From the NCBI RefSeq assembly GCF_040947875.1, contig NZ_JBFRXN010000002.1, positions 620,001-684,000 of the forward strand: DNA of 64,000 nt, given 5' to 3'. The position numbers and the translations under genes are program-made. The notes below the pieces were generated by a model. The model made no database searches, was not told the origin of the DNA, and worked only from the letters and a program-made list of their open reading frames with translations. Within the stretch, counting starts at the first letter, position 1. Every line of letters begins with the position of its first letter. This document shows positions 1-12,006 of the stretch, piece by piece. Origin of the DNA: Pseudomonas sp. MYb118 (GTDB lineage: Bacteria; Pseudomonadota; Gammaproteobacteria; Pseudomonadales; Pseudomonadaceae).

Positions 1-270
1 CGGGTTGGAGGTGTTCACCGCACTCGATACCACCAGCACGTCGGCCGCCGCGGCGTTCTCGGCACGGTGGCCGATGAAGATCTGCGCACCGAAGGACTCC
101 AGGCGCTCGGTCACCGGCGATGCCTTAAGGTCCGAACCGGACACTTCATAGCCCAGGTTCAGCAACACTTCGGCGATCCCGCACATGCCCACGCCGCCGA
201 TCCCGACGAAGTGGATGCGACGGATGCGGCGCATTTCCGGTTGTGGCATGGCTTTCTGATTCTCAACCAT
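1..270 (-). CDS. murC: UDP-N-acetylmuramate--L-alanine ligase MurC (N-terminal part, cut by window edge)
   Basis: MurC joins L-alanine to UDP-MurNAc, the first peptide-forming step of cytoplasmic peptidoglycan precursor synthesis. Only about 90 N-terminal residues are inside the window. They show the typical MurC opening: a short lead ending in [13 protein letters not shown], which is the Rossmann-like nucleotide-binding glycine loop, then [14 protein letters not shown] and GSDLK. The ATG at 268-270 overlaps the 3' end of murG by 8 bases, so the two are probably translationally coupled. Identification rests on family motifs and the fixed mraY-murD-ftsW-murG-murC order of the dcw cluster. Confidence 0.95.
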   Translation of the reverse strand, partial: MVENQKAMPQPEMRRIRRIHFVGIGGVGMCGIAEVLLNLGYEVSGSDLKASPVTERLESFGAQIFIGHRAENAAAADVLVVSSAVNTSNP

Positions 271-1333
271 GGGCCACCTCCAGGCAGGTATCGACCACAT
301 TACGGGTAGCGTCGGGTTTGGCCAGGCGACGGGCAGCGGTCGCCATGTCGGTGAGTCGTTGTGGTTGCATCAAAACCTCTGTCAGGCGTGCGGCAAGATC
401 CGCAGCACCAGTCGTTCTTTGCGGCATCAGGAAGGCAGCGCCTTCACGGGCCAAATAATCGGCGTTGCGGGTCTGGTGATCGTCGATCGCATGGGGCAAG
501 GGCACCAGCATCGAGGGCAGACCGGCGGCGGCCAGTTCACTGATGGTCAATGCGCCGGCACGGCACACCACCAGGTCGGCCCAGCCATAGGCCTGGGCCA
601 TGTCTTTGATGAAGGGCTGCACTTGCGCCTCGACGCCAGCCGCGCGATAGCGCTCTGCAGTCACTTCATCGTGGTTTTTGCCGGCCTGATGAAACACTTC
701 CGGACGCAGGTCGGGGGCGACTTGCGACAGGGCTTCAGGCAGCAACTTGTTCAACGGTTCTGCGCCCAGGCTTCCGCCCAGGATCAGCAAACGCGCCTTG
801 CGACCGGCCAGGGCTGGTCGCGGGGTGTCGAGGAACAGCTCGGTGCGCACCGGGTTACCGGTGGTCCGTCGGCTGTCCGACAGGGTAAAGGTGTCGGGGA
901 ACGCTTCACAGACTCGGGCGGCCAACGGCACCAGCAACCGATTGGCGGTACCGGCCACCGCGTTCTGTTCGTGAACGATCACCGGCACGCCGGCCAGTTT
1001 GGCCGCAACGCCCCCAGGACCGGTCACATAACCGCCAAAGCCGACCACGCACACCGGCTGCAACTGGCGAATCACCGCCCGCGCCTGCCAGATCGACTTG
1101 AGCAGCATCAGCGGCGCCTTGAGCAGCGACAACTTGCCCTTGCCACGCAGACCGGTGGCGTGGATCCGGTGCAGCTCGATGCCGGCCATCGGCACCAGTT
1201 CGTTTTCAATACCGCGCGGCGTGCCGAGCCAGTGCACGGTGTAACCGCGCACCTGGAATTCACGGGCACAGGCCAGCGCCGGGAACACGTGGCCGCCGGT
1301 GCCGCCCGCCATGATCAGAACGTTAGCGCCCAT
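263..1333 (-). CDS. murG: UDP-N-acetylglucosamine--lipid I transferase MurG
   Basis: MurG is the membrane-associated glycosyltransferase that adds GlcNAc to lipid I to make lipid II on the inner face of the cytoplasmic membrane. The 356-residue product starts [15 protein letters not shown]; the glycine-rich loop GGTGGH lies at residues 10-15 and a second donor-site region reads [19 protein letters not shown] near the C terminus. The open frame continues 35 codons further upstream, but that stretch lies in ftsW coding sequence, so the ATG at 1331-1333 is chosen. It overlaps the end of ftsW by 11 bases and the start of murC by 8. Confidence 0.97.
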   Translation of the reverse strand: MGANVLIMAGGTGGHVFPALACAREFQVRGYTVHWLGTPRGIENELVPMAGIELHRIHATGLRGKGKLSLLKAPLMLLKSIWQARAVIRQLQPVCVVGFGGYVTGPGGVAAKLAGVPVIVHEQNAVAGTANRLLVPLAARVCEAFPDTFTLSDSRRTTGNPVRTELFLDTPRPALAGRKARLLILGGSLGAEPLNKLLPEALSQVAPDLRPEVFHQAGKNHDEVTAERYRAAGVEAQVQPFIKDMAQAYGWADLVVCRAGALTISELAAAGLPSMLVPLPHAIDDHQTRNADYLAREGAAFLMPQRTTGAADLAARLTEVLMQPQRLTDMATAARRLAKPDATRNVVDTCLEVAHG

Positions 1334-2540
1334 GATTCGGCTCCTCGGCGAAGTCGCTCTCATGGAATTCCATCTCTTCGCTGCCCAGATGGGTTCGACT
1401 CTCCCACTCGATGCGCAGCAACAGGCCAAGACAGGCACAGCAGATCACCAGCGAACTGCCGCCGTAACTGAGGAACGGCAGGGTCAGGCCCTTGGTCGGC
1501 AGCAGGCCGACGTTCACGCCGATATTGATCAGAAATTGACCAATCCACAGGAACGACAGGCCGTAGGCGATGTAGGCCGCAAAGAACTGCTTGGCCTTCT
1601 CGGCCCAATAGCCGATGTACATGCCGCGAATACAGACGAACACGAACAGCGCCACGGTGCACAGGGAACCCACGGCGCCCAGTTCTTCGGCCAGTACCGA
1701 GAACACGAAGTCGGTGTGCGCTTCGGGCAGGTAGAACTGTTTCTGCACGCTGTTGCCCAGGCCAACCCCCAGCCATTCGCCGCGACCGAACGCGATCAGG
1801 GCCTGGGACAGTTGATAGCCGGCACCGAACTGGTCGGCCCACGGGTCGGCGAAGTTGGTCAGACGCGCCATCCGGTACGGCTGCACCTGAATCAGCAACA
1901 CCACCGCCGCAACGGCCAGGACCACCATCAGCGAGAAACGGAACAGCCCGACGCCCCCCAGGAACAGCATGGCCGCCGCCGCCCCCATCATCACCACGGT
2001 GGCACCGAAGTCCGGCTCCATCAGCAGCAGGCCGGCCATCGGCAACAGCACGATGAACGGCTTGAAGAACCCCATCCAGCTTTCGCGCACTTCTTTCTGG
2101 CGACGCACCAGGTAACCGGCGAGGTAGATCACCACGAACACCTTGGCGATCTCGGAAGGCTGCACGTTGAAGAAACTGAAACCGATCCAGCGCATCGAGC
2201 CGTTCACTTCACGACCGATGCCCGGAATGATCACCATCACCAGCAGGCCGAAGGCGCCAATCAGCATCAGCCAGCCCAGGCGCTGCCAGGTGGCGATCGG
2301 AATCATCATGGTGACGATGCAGGCACCCAGGCCCAGCGCCACGTAGATCAGGTGACGGATCATGTAATACAGGGCACTGCCCGACTGCACGGCCGCCACT
2401 TCGGTGGACGCCGAGGCGATCATCACCAGGCCCAGGCCGAGCAACGCCAGGCATCCGGCGAGCATCGGGAAGTCGAGGTCGATCCCGCGGCCGGTGATGA
2501 TCGGCGATGGGTAAGGCTTGATGATGTTCATCAGGCTCAT
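1323..2540 (-). CDS. ftsW: Lipid II polymerase / division protein FtsW
   Basis: FtsW is the SEDS-family peptidoglycan glycosyltransferase of the divisome, working with PBP3 (FtsI). The 405-residue product is strongly hydrophobic with about ten membrane segments. SEDS family marks are visible: GIGREVNGSMRWIG in the second third, and FVFSVLAEELGAVG followed by LPFLSYGGSS near the C terminus. Translation from ATG 2538-2540 gives MSLMNIIKPYPSP, the usual Pseudomonas FtsW start; a methionine three codons later is an alternative. It overlaps the murD stop by 4 bases. Confidence 0.96.
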   Translation of the reverse strand: MSLMNIIKPYPSPIITGRGIDLDFPMLAGCLALLGLGLVMIASASTEVAAVQSGSALYYMIRHLIYVALGLGACIVTMMIPIATWQRLGWLMLIGAFGLLVMVIIPGIGREVNGSMRWIGFSFFNVQPSEIAKVFVVIYLAGYLVRRQKEVRESWMGFFKPFIVLLPMAGLLLMEPDFGATVVMMGAAAAMLFLGGVGLFRFSLMVVLAVAAVVLLIQVQPYRMARLTNFADPWADQFGAGYQLSQALIAFGRGEWLGVGLGNSVQKQFYLPEAHTDFVFSVLAEELGAVGSLCTVALFVFVCIRGMYIGYWAEKAKQFFAAYIAYGLSFLWIGQFLINIGVNVGLLPTKGLTLPFLSYGGSSLVICCACLGLLLRIEWESRTHLGSEEMEFHESDFAEEPNHGR

Positions 2541-3883
2541 GCCAGATCCTCCACTGCGCGGACGAACTGGTGACCACGGTCTTCGTAATTCTTGAACATG
2601 TCGAAGCTGGCGCAGGCTGGCGACAACAGCACGGCGTCGCCCGGTTGCGCCACGGCGCGGCACTTTTCCACGGCCTCGACCAGGGAAGCGGCCTGGATCA
2701 GGGGCACGGCATCACCGATGGCGGCGCCGATCTTGTCGGAGTCACGGCCCATCAGGATCACAGCGCGGCAGTTGGCCGCCACCGGATCGCGCAGGTCCTT
2801 GAACTCTGCGCCCTTGCCGTCGCCACCGGCGATCAGCAGCAGTTTGCCGTCGATGTCCGCGCCCAGGCCTTCGATGGCCGCCAGTGCGGCGCCCACGTTG
2901 GTGGCCTTGGAATCGTTGTAGTAACTCACGCCGTCCAGGTCACGGACCCACTGGCAGCGATGCTCCAGGCCGGCGAAGGTACGCAGGGCCGCGAGCATGG
3001 CATCGAACGGCAGGCCCACGGCATGTCCCAGGGCCAGGGCCGCCAGGGCATTGGACTGGTTGTGGGCGCCGCGAATCTTCAACTCGCGCACCGGCATCAG
3101 GTTCTGGAATTCGAAGGCCAGGTATTTCTCGCCGTTCTCTTCACGAATACCGAATGCCTTGAAATCAGGCTTGCCCAGGCCGAACGTCCAGCATGGCTGG
3201 CCTTCGCCCATCAACGGACGCGTCAGGGCGTCCTGGCGGTTGACCACGAATTGCCGGGCACCGCGGAAGATCCGGTGCTTGGCCAGGTGATAGGCCGGCA
3301 GGCCGCTGTAGCGGTCCATGTGGTCTTCGCTGATGTTGAGCACGGTCGCCACTTCGGCGTTGAGCTGGTCAGTGGTTTCCAGCTGGAAACTCGACAGCTC
3401 CATCACGTACAGCTCGATATCGTCGCCCAGCAGGTCCAGCGCCGGGGTGCCGAGGTTGCCGCCGACGGCGACACGCTTGCCGGCTGCCGCTGCCATCTCG
3501 CCCACCAGGGTGGTCACGGTGCTTTTCGCGTTGGAACCGCTGATCGCCACGATCGGCGCCTTCGCGTGACGCGCGAACAGCTCGATGTCGCCGGACAACT
3601 TCACGCCACGGGCAGCCGCCGCCTGCAGGGCCGGGGTCGCCAGCGCCAGGCCGGGGCTCACGTAGAGCTCGTCGGCACGGCACAGGAACTCGACGTCCAG
3701 CTCGCCACAACGCACTTCCACGTGCGGATAGTCACGCTTGAGCGTGGCCAGTTCCGGTGGATTTTCCCGCGTATCGGCCACGGCGAACGACGTGCCCCGG
3801 TTCGCCAGGAAGCGAACCAGGGACATGCCGCTTTTGCCGAGGCCGACAACGATGCGGAAGTGGTCAGAAGCGATCAGGGACAC
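2537..3883 (-). CDS. murD: UDP-N-acetylmuramoylalanine--D-glutamate ligase MurD
   Basis: MurD adds D-glutamate to UDP-MurNAc-L-Ala in the cytoplasm. The 448-residue length fits the family. The N-terminal Rossmann loop reads VVGLGKSGMS at about 12-21. The Mur-ligase ATP loop is GSNAKST at 116-122, the Pseudomonas variant of the more common GTNGKST. The central domain has DHMDRY and the C-terminal domain begins near the EHRCQ motif. It lies between mraY, 6 bases upstream, and ftsW, which it overlaps by 4 bases. Confidence 0.97.
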   Translation of the reverse strand: MSLIASDHFRIVVGLGKSGMSLVRFLANRGTSFAVADTRENPPELATLKRDYPHVEVRCGELDVEFLCRADELYVSPGLALATPALQAAAARGVKLSGDIELFARHAKAPIVAISGSNAKSTVTTLVGEMAAAAGKRVAVGGNLGTPALDLLGDDIELYVMELSSFQLETTDQLNAEVATVLNISEDHMDRYSGLPAYHLAKHRIFRGARQFVVNRQDALTRPLMGEGQPCWTFGLGKPDFKAFGIREENGEKYLAFEFQNLMPVRELKIRGAHNQSNALAALALGHAVGLPFDAMLAALRTFAGLEHRCQWVRDLDGVSYYNDSKATNVGAALAAIEGLGADIDGKLLLIAGGDGKGAEFKDLRDPVAANCRAVILMGRDSDKIGAAIGDAVPLIQAASLVEAVEKCRAVAQPGDAVLLSPACASFDMFKNYEDRGHQFVRAVEDLA

Positions 3884-3889
3884 GCGTTT

Positions 3890-4972
3890 CTACCTCAGTT
3901 TCAGGGTGGCAAGGCCGATCAGCACGAGAATCACGGTGATGATCCAGAAACGGACGATCACGCGCGGCTCGGGCCAGCCCTTGAGTTCAAAGTGATGGTG
4001 AATCGGCGCCATGCGGAACACACGACGACCGGTCAGCTTGAAGGACGCGACCTGGATGACCACCGACAGGGTTTCCATCACGAACACGCCGCCCATGATG
4101 AACAGGACGATTTCCTGGCGGACGATCACGGCAATGGTGCCCAGGGCCGCGCCCAGCGCCAGTGCGCCGACGTCACCCATGAAGACCTGTGCCGGGTAGG
4201 TGTTGAACCACAGGAAGCCCAGGCCCGCACCGATCAGCGCGCCACAGAATACGATCAGCTCGCCGGCGCCCGGTACGTACGGGATCAGCAGGTATTCGGC
4301 GAACTTCACGTTACCCGACAGGTAGCAGAAGATGCCCAGGCCACCACCGACCATCACGGTCGGCATGATTGCCAGGCCGTCGAGGCCGTCAGTCAGGTTG
4401 ACCGCGTTGCTCGAACCGACGATCACGAAGTAGGTCAGGACGATGAAACCCGCGCCCAGCGCGATGCTGTGATCCTTGAGCATCGGCAGGATCAGCGTGG
4501 TTTCCACCGGCGTGGCAGCGGTCTTGTACAGGAAGATCGCGGCCGCGAGGCCGAACACCGACTGCCAGAAATACTTCCAGCGGCTCGGCAGGCCACGGGA
4601 GTTCTTCTCGATCACCTTGCGGTAGTCATCGACCCAGCCGATGGCGCCGAACAGCAGGGTCACCAGCAACACGACCCACACGTAACGGTTGCTCAGATCC
4701 GCCCACAGCAAGGTGCTGACGCCGATGGACGACAGGATCAGCGCGCCACCCATGGTCGGCGTACCGGATTTGGACAGGTGCGATTGCGGACCGTCGTTAC
4801 GAACGGCCTGGCCGATCTGGCGGTTTTGCAGGGTGCGGATCATCCACGGGCCGTAGCACAGCGACAGGACCAGCGCGGTCAACACACCCAGAATCCCGCG
4901 CAGGGTCAGGTACTGGAAGACCGCGAAGCCTTTGTAGAACTGTTGCAGATACTCCGCTAGCAGCAGCAGCAT
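3890..4972 (-). CDS. mraY: Phospho-N-acetylmuramoyl-pentapeptide transferase MraY
   Basis: MraY transfers phospho-MurNAc-pentapeptide from UDP to undecaprenyl phosphate, giving lipid I, in the cytoplasmic membrane. The 360-residue protein has about ten membrane spans. Diagnostic motifs are present: [20 protein letters not shown] with the catalytic aspartates, [13 protein letters not shown], and the cytoplasmic histidine loop APIHHHFE. The ATG at 4970-4972 gives [10 protein letters not shown] and shares one base with the murF stop. The frame is open 9 codons further upstream, inside murF. Confidence 0.97.
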   Translation of the reverse strand: MLLLLAEYLQQFYKGFAVFQYLTLRGILGVLTALVLSLCYGPWMIRTLQNRQIGQAVRNDGPQSHLSKSGTPTMGGALILSSIGVSTLLWADLSNRYVWVVLLVTLLFGAIGWVDDYRKVIEKNSRGLPSRWKYFWQSVFGLAAAIFLYKTAATPVETTLILPMLKDHSIALGAGFIVLTYFVIVGSSNAVNLTDGLDGLAIMPTVMVGGGLGIFCYLSGNVKFAEYLLIPYVPGAGELIVFCGALIGAGLGFLWFNTYPAQVFMGDVGALALGAALGTIAVIVRQEIVLFIMGGVFVMETLSVVIQVASFKLTGRRVFRMAPIHHHFELKGWPEPRVIVRFWIITVILVLIGLATLKLR

Positions 4973-6339
4973 TAATGTTTCTCCAGACTGGACCCGCACA
5001 GGGCCGCAACGATGTTTTCCATCGCCGCGCTGCGCGAACCCTTGATCAAAATGGTGGTGTTTGTGTCTTGTTCGGCGCCGAGGGCCTCGATCAGCTCAGC
5101 CTGGGTGCCAAAGTGGCGGGCCTGGTCGCCAAAAGCCTTCACGGCGTGGGTCATCATCGGACCGACCGCATACAGTGCGTCCACCTTGCCACGGGCGTAC
5201 TCACCCACGTCCCGGTGCCCCTGCTCCGCCCAGTCGCCCAGTTCGCCGATATCCCCGAGCACAAGGACGGTTCGACCGGAAAAGCCGGCGAGGATATCGA
5301 CGGCGGCACACATGGAGGTGGGGTTCGCGTTGTAGGTGTCATCAATCACGCGCATGCCGTTGCGGGCCAATTGCGCGACGGTGCGGCCCTTGACCGGCTG
5401 AACCGCGCCCAGGCCGGTGGCGATGCCGAACGCCGACACGCCCAGGGCATGCGCGGCGGCGGCAGCGGCCATGGCATTGGCCACGTTGTGGGTGCCGAGC
5501 AGGTTGAGTTGAACGTGCTCCACGCCGTCGGGGCTGTGCAGCTTGAACGACGGACAGCCGCGGGCATCGGTCGCCAGGTCGCTGGCATGGAAGTCCGCCT
5601 GGCTGTTGGTCAGGGCGAACGTCAGCACCTTGCGGCCGGCTGCACGTTTTTTCCAGATATCGAACGCCTTGTCGTCGAGATTAAGCACGGCGATGCCATC
5701 GGCGGCCAGCCCTTCGATGATCTCGCCCTTGGCCTCGACAATCTTGTCCGGGCCGCCGAACTCGCCTACGTGGGCGGTCCCGGCGTTGTTGAGAATGGCC
5801 ACGTGGGGCTTGGTCATGGCGACGGTGTAGGCAATCTCGCCAAGGCGCGACGCCCCCAGCTCGATGACGGCGGCGCTGTGCTCCGGCGCGAGTTCGAGCA
5901 GGGTCAGCGGCACGCCGAGGTCGTTGTTCAGGTTGCCACGGGTAGCGTGCACAGGCCCGCGCGTACGCAGGATGCTGGCGAGCATTTCCTTGACCGTGGT
6001 CTTGCCGCTGGAACCGGTCACGGCAGCGACGGGTTTGTCGAAGGCAGCACGGTTCAACGCACCGAGTTGCCCCAGCGCCTGGCGGGTATCGCCGACCTGC
6101 AGTTGCGGCAAGGTGCTGTCAGAAACTTCCCGTTCGACCAGCGCGCCAACGGCGCCTTTGGCCGCGACCTCATTCAGATAGTCATGACCATCGAAACGCG
6201 GACCGGTCAGCGCGATGAACAACTGGCCCGGCTTGATGGCCCGGCTGTCGATGCTGACGCCGTTGAAGGTGGCGTCCTTGCCGACCAGGCGGCCGCTGAG
6301 GGCGTTGGTCAGCTCACTGAGTTTCAAAGGCTTAAGCAT
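4972..6339 (-). CDS. murF: UDP-MurNAc-tripeptide--D-alanyl-D-alanine ligase MurF
   Basis: MurF attaches the D-Ala-D-Ala dipeptide to complete the UDP-MurNAc-pentapeptide. The 455-residue protein has the Mur-ligase ATP loop GSSGKTT at 109-115, the central [13 protein letters not shown] region and the C-terminal [11 protein letters not shown] motif typical of MurF. It overlaps murE by 8 bases upstream and mraY by one base downstream, in line with coupled translation through the dcw cluster. Confidence 0.97.
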   Translation of the reverse strand: MLKPLKLSELTNALSGRLVGKDATFNGVSIDSRAIKPGQLFIALTGPRFDGHDYLNEVAAKGAVGALVEREVSDSTLPQLQVGDTRQALGQLGALNRAAFDKPVAAVTGSSGKTTVKEMLASILRTRGPVHATRGNLNNDLGVPLTLLELAPEHSAAVIELGASRLGEIAYTVAMTKPHVAILNNAGTAHVGEFGGPDKIVEAKGEIIEGLAADGIAVLNLDDKAFDIWKKRAAGRKVLTFALTNSQADFHASDLATDARGCPSFKLHSPDGVEHVQLNLLGTHNVANAMAAAAAAHALGVSAFGIATGLGAVQPVKGRTVAQLARNGMRVIDDTYNANPTSMCAAVDILAGFSGRTVLVLGDIGELGDWAEQGHRDVGEYARGKVDALYAVGPMMTHAVKAFGDQARHFGTQAELIEALGAEQDTNTTILIKGSRSAAMENIVAALCGSSLEKH

Positions 6340-7794
6340 GCGCCACCTCCCACGCGGTCAGGGCACGATCGGCCTCGACCAGATCCGAGAAGTCATGGCG
6401 TTCGCCGTTGATCTCCTGATAATCCTCGTGACCCTTGCCGGCCAGGACGATCACGTCATCGGCCGAGGCACCGGCGATCAGCTGGGCGATGGCCAGGCCA
6501 CGACCGGCGACAAAGGTCACGTTATCGACGTTGCTGAAACCGGCGCGGATGTCATCGAAGATCACCGACGGGTCTTCGGTGCGCGGGTTGTCATCGGTCA
6601 CCAGCACGCCATCGGCCAAGCGCTCCACCACTTCGGCCATCAGCGGACGCTTGCCGCGATCGCGATCACCGCCGCAACCGAACAGGCACAGCAAGCGGCC
6701 TTTGGCGTGGGGACGCAGTGCCGTGAGGACTTTTTCCAGGGCATCCGGGGTGTGGGCGTAATCGACCACCACCAGCGGTTGGGCGCCGCCGCCCAGTCGC
6801 TGCATGCGTCCGGCCGGGCCTTCGAGTTTCGGCAGGACCTTGAGGATTTCGTCCAGCGCGTAGTCCAGGCCGAGCAAGGCGCCAATGGCGGCCAATACGT
6901 TGCTCAGGTTGAAACGACCGAGCAAGGTGCTGCGCAGATGGTGTTCGCCCTGCGGCGTGACCAGGGTGGCGCGCACGCCTTCATCGTCGAATTGCGCATC
7001 GCGGCAATACAGGTGCGCGCTGCGGTCCAGCAAACTGTAGGTAATCAGCCGCGACTCGCGTTTTTCGCCAGCCAGTTGCTTGCCGAAATCGTCATCGAGG
7101 TTCACCACCCGGCACTTCAGATCGTTCCAGGCAAACAGCTTGGCCTTGGCTTCGCCATAAGCCTGCATGGTGCCGTGGTAATCCAGGTGATCGCGGGACA
7201 GGTTGGTCATCACCGCCACATCGAAGGCCAGCGCGCTCACGCGACCTTGATCCAGGCCGTGGGACGACACTTCCATGGCCACGGCCTTGGCACCGGCCTT
7301 TTTCAGGTCGGCCAGGGTCGCCTGCACGGCAATCGGGTTCGGCGTGGTGTGCAGGCCGCTTTGCAGCGCGCCGTAGAAACCGGTGCCCAGGGTGCCAACG
7401 ATGCCGCAGTGCTGGCCGAGCAGGTCCAGCGCCTGGGCCACCAGTTGGGTCACGCTGGTTTTGCCATTGGTGCCGGTGACGCCCACCAGGTTCAGGTGGC
7501 GGCTTGGCTCGCCGTAGAAACGCCCGGCGATGTCCGACAGTTGCGCCGCCAGCCCCTTGACCGGGATCAGTGGCACATCGGTGATTGGCAGCACGGTCGC
7601 GCCTTCGACTTCATAAGCCACCGCAGCGGCGCCGCGCTGCAAGGCGTCGGCAATGTGCGCACGACCATCGAAACGCCCGCCCGGCACGGCCAGGAACAGG
7701 TCGCCGGCGCGCACATTGCGGCTGTCGATGGTCAACTCGCGAATCAGCAGGTCGCGGCCGGCGTGGGCGAAAATCTTGTTCAGGCTCAGGGACA

Positions 7795-7795
<1 letters not shown>
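6332..7795 (-). CDS. murE: UDP-MurNAc-L-Ala-D-Glu--meso-diaminopimelate ligase MurE
   Basis: MurE adds the third stem-peptide residue. Its acceptor-specificity motif reads DNPR (in VTDDNPRTEDP), the signature of enzymes using meso-diaminopimelate, as expected for a Gram-negative cell wall. The ATP loop GTNGKTS is present. Starting from ATG 7793-7795 the product has 487 residues and begins MSLSLNKIFAHAG. The frame stays open for another 186 codons upstream, but that stretch is antisense-like sequence inside ftsI and is not counted. Start and ftsI stop share one base. Confidence 0.97.
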
Positions 7796-9823
<2,028 letters not shown>

Positions 9824-9827
<4 letters not shown>

Positions 9828-10771
9828 CGCAACTTCTCCGCGACGCGCATCACAGCGCTGCGAGCACGAGGGTTGGCCTTGAGTTCGGTGTCGGAGGCGG
9901 TCTGCGCCTTGCCATGGATTTTGATTTTCGGTTCGAAAGCGACGTGACGAACCGGCAGGTTGCGCGGCAGGTTATCGGCTTCGCCTTTCACCAGCTTGCG
10001 CATGAACAGTTTGACGATGCGGTCTTCCAGCGAGTGGAAGCTGATCACCACCAGGCGACCACCGACTTCCAGGCACTCCAGGGCGGCATCGAGGCCGGCC
10101 TCCAGATCGCCCAGTTCGTTGTTGACGTGAATGCGCAGGCCCTGGAACGCGCGGGTCGCCGGGTTCTTGCCCTTCTCCCACGCCGGGTTGGCGACTTTCA
10201 GCACTTCGGCCAGGTCACCCGTACGCTCGAACGGCTTGATGTCACGACGCTCGACCACGGCACGGGCCATGCGTCCGGAGAAACGTTCTTCGCCGTATTC
10301 CTTGAACACCCGGGCGATTTCTTCCACCGGTGCGGTGTTGACGAACTCGGCCGCGCTGATGCCGCGAGACGGATCCATGCGCATGTCCAGCGGACCGTCG
10401 TTGAGAAAACTGAAGCCACGCTCAGGGTCATCGAGCTGCGGCGAGGACACGCCGAGGTCGAGCAGGATGCCGCTGACCTTGCCCGCAAGACCGCGCTCGG
10501 CGACCTCTGCACCCAGCTCGGCAAAGCTGCGCTGCACAACGACAAAGCGGCCGTCTTCGGCCGCTAGCGTCTGCCCGGTGGCAATCGCTTGAGGATCCTT
10601 GTCGAATCCGAGCAACCGACCATCGGGCCCGAGCTGGCTGAGTATCAGGCGACTGTGCCCGCCACGGCCGAACGTGCCGTCCAGATAGCAGCCATCAGTA
10701 CGCACGGCGAGGGCCTCGACAGCCTCGTCAAGCAGTACGGTGATGTGGTTAAAGCCGCTATCAATAGTCAC
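9824..10771 (-). CDS. rsmH: 16S rRNA (cytosine(1402)-N(4))-methyltransferase RsmH
   Basis: RsmH (MraW) methylates N4 of C1402 in the decoding centre of 16S rRNA using S-adenosylmethionine. The 315-residue protein has the family's SAM loop [10 protein letters not shown] at 31-40, the [12 protein letters not shown] block and the late [14 protein letters not shown] motif. RsmI, which methylates the 2'-OH of the same nucleotide, is encoded at 12.0-12.9 kb. The gene sits between mraZ and ftsL with 4-base overlaps at both ends. Confidence 0.97.
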
Positions 10772-11223
10772 AGGATCAAATCACGCAGTTCGTCGGGCAT
10801 GGCGCCCGGTTGTTGAATAGCTTCCAGGTCCGCAGCAGCCACTGCATTCCAGGCATCTTCGTCCCACAATTGGAACTTGTTCAGTTGGCCCACCAGCATC
10901 GCGCGCTTATCCAACTTGGCGTATTCACGAAGACGCGGCGGTACCAGAAAACGACCACTGCCATCGAGTTCGAGGTCGACGGCATTACCAATCAATAAAC
11001 GTTGCAGGCGACGGTTCTCTTCGCGAAGCGAAGGCAGTGCGCGCAGTTTGGTTTCGATAATTTCCCACTCATCGAGTGGGTAAACACACAAACACGGATC
11101 AACGGCATCAATCGTCACGATCAACTGCCCGGAACTACGCGAAACGAGCTCGTCACGGTACCGGCTCGGCATGGCGAGACGGCCCTTTGCGTCGAGACTG
11201 ATAGCGTTAGCTCCGCGAAACAC
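10768..11223 (-). CDS. mraZ: Transcriptional regulator MraZ
   Basis: MraZ is a ring-forming DNA-binding protein with two SpoVT/AbrB-type domains that represses its own operon, the dcw cluster. The 151-residue product starts [21 protein letters not shown] and carries a second [16 protein letters not shown] block in its C-terminal half, so both half-domains are visible. It is the first gene of the minus-strand dcw run. A promoter and a three-repeat operator of the kind MraZ recognises lie 42-105 bases upstream (separate entries). Confidence 0.97.
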   Translation of the reverse strand: MFRGANAISLDAKGRLAMPSRYRDELVSRSSGQLIVTIDAVDPCLCVYPLDEWEIIETKLRALPSLREENRRLQRLLIGNAVDLELDGSGRFLVPPRLREYAKLDKRAMLVGQLNKFQLWDEDAWNAVAAADLEAIQQPGAMPDELRDLIL

Positions 11224-11264
11224 GTCAGCGTTTCTCCAAATGTTAGCGTTTTGCGCTCAAAAAA

Positions 11265-11290
11265 CCCACTTCATGCCACTTTCCGCCACT
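11265..11290 (-). promoter_or_regulatory. Putative MraZ operator: three direct repeats
   Basis: Read on the minus strand, three GTGGC/GTGGG pentamers, each preceded by A or AA, follow one another at exact 10-bp spacing (plus-strand CCCACT at 11265, GCCACT at 11275, GCCACT at 11285). MraZ proteins are known to bind TGGG-type direct repeats one helical turn apart near the mraZ start site. The position immediately downstream of the predicted -10 fits autorepression. Confidence 0.7.
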
Positions 11291-11297
11291 TGTGCAC

Positions 11298-11327
11298 ACT
11301 ATAGGAATGCGGCCACTGCACCGTCAA
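11298..11327 (-). promoter_or_regulatory. Predicted sigma-70 promoter of mraZ / dcw operon
   Basis: On the minus strand a TTGACG -35 (11322-11327) is followed after 18 bp by a TATAGT -10 (11298-11303). The predicted start near 11291 leaves a leader of about 70 nt before mraZ. The operator repeats overlap the start region. Confidence 0.65.
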
Positions 11328-11577
11328 GGCGCGGATTAAAGGAAAACCCTTACAGAACTGAGATTTAGGAGCACATCAGGAGGGGTAACGAGAATCTGGA
11401 GGAGGAAACGGCACAACAATTCGAATCAGCACAGAAGGCTGCATTCAGAAGTTAAAGTAATTTGTTAAGAGTAAGATTTTTTCGGTATTACCAGAGAGGT
11501 TCTGCGAATCATTTACAAGGAGGGAAATTGCCATTACGGGCGTCCTGCTCAAATGTTTCAAACAGGAAGGGGAAAAG
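11328..11577. other. Intergenic space between the mraZ promoter and rnpB
   Basis: About 250 bp without a credible gene. It is richer in A and T than the flanking genes. The only open frames are antisense to the RNase P RNA or lack a ribosome site. It separates the two minus-strand transcription units, rnpB and the dcw cluster. I see no convincing intrinsic terminator for rnpB in it. Confidence 0.5.
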
Positions 11578-11933
11578 GTGGAGAGTCGATCTGTAAGCCG
11601 GGTTCTGTCTTGAACAGTCATTCGTCTACGATGGCCATCACTGGACATCTTTAGCAACCTACCCGGTCCCAGCGCGGGCCACGCCTTGGGACCCTATTTG
11701 GTCTTGCTCCAAGTGGGGTTTACCTAGCCACGAACTGTTGCCAGACGTGCGGTGCGCTCTTACCGCACCTTTTCACCCTTACCGGCGCCGAAACGCTTAG
11801 GCGGTTATTTTCTGTGGCACTTTCCGTAGGCTCACGCCTCCCAGGCATTACCTGGCACTTCGCCCTATGGAGCCCGGACTTTCCTCCCCCCTCTAATTTT
11901 CATAGAGGGCAGCGACTGTCCGATCGACTCTCC
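11578..11933 (-). ncRNA. rnpB: RNase P RNA component (M1 RNA, bacterial type A)
   Basis: RNase P RNA is the catalytic RNA that removes 5' leaders from tRNA precursors. Read on the minus strand, the sequence begins GAGAGUCGAUCGGACAGUCG, continues with the conserved GAGGAAAGUCCGGGCUCC, contains the highly conserved GGGUGAAAAGGUGCGGUAAGA core and ends with AGAACCCGGCUUACAGAUCG, pairing the 5' and 3' ends (GAGUCGAUC at both). The length of about 355 nt fits type A. End coordinates are accurate to a few bases. Confidence 0.97.
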
Positions 11934-11940
11934 GCCGCGA

Positions 11941-11969
11941 AGGTTAACGGCAGAGCGCCCGAAGAACAA
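11941..11969 (-). promoter_or_regulatory. Predicted rnpB promoter
   Basis: On the minus strand TTGTTC (11964-11969) and TAACCT (11941-11946) are separated by 17 bp, and the RNA would start 7-8 bases downstream, close to the conserved 5' end of RNase P RNA. The promoter lies in the short gap after rsmI. Confidence 0.55.
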
Positions 11970-12006
11970 GCGCTAAACGCCGTCAGCCGCCGCTGCACGT
12001 CGGGTT

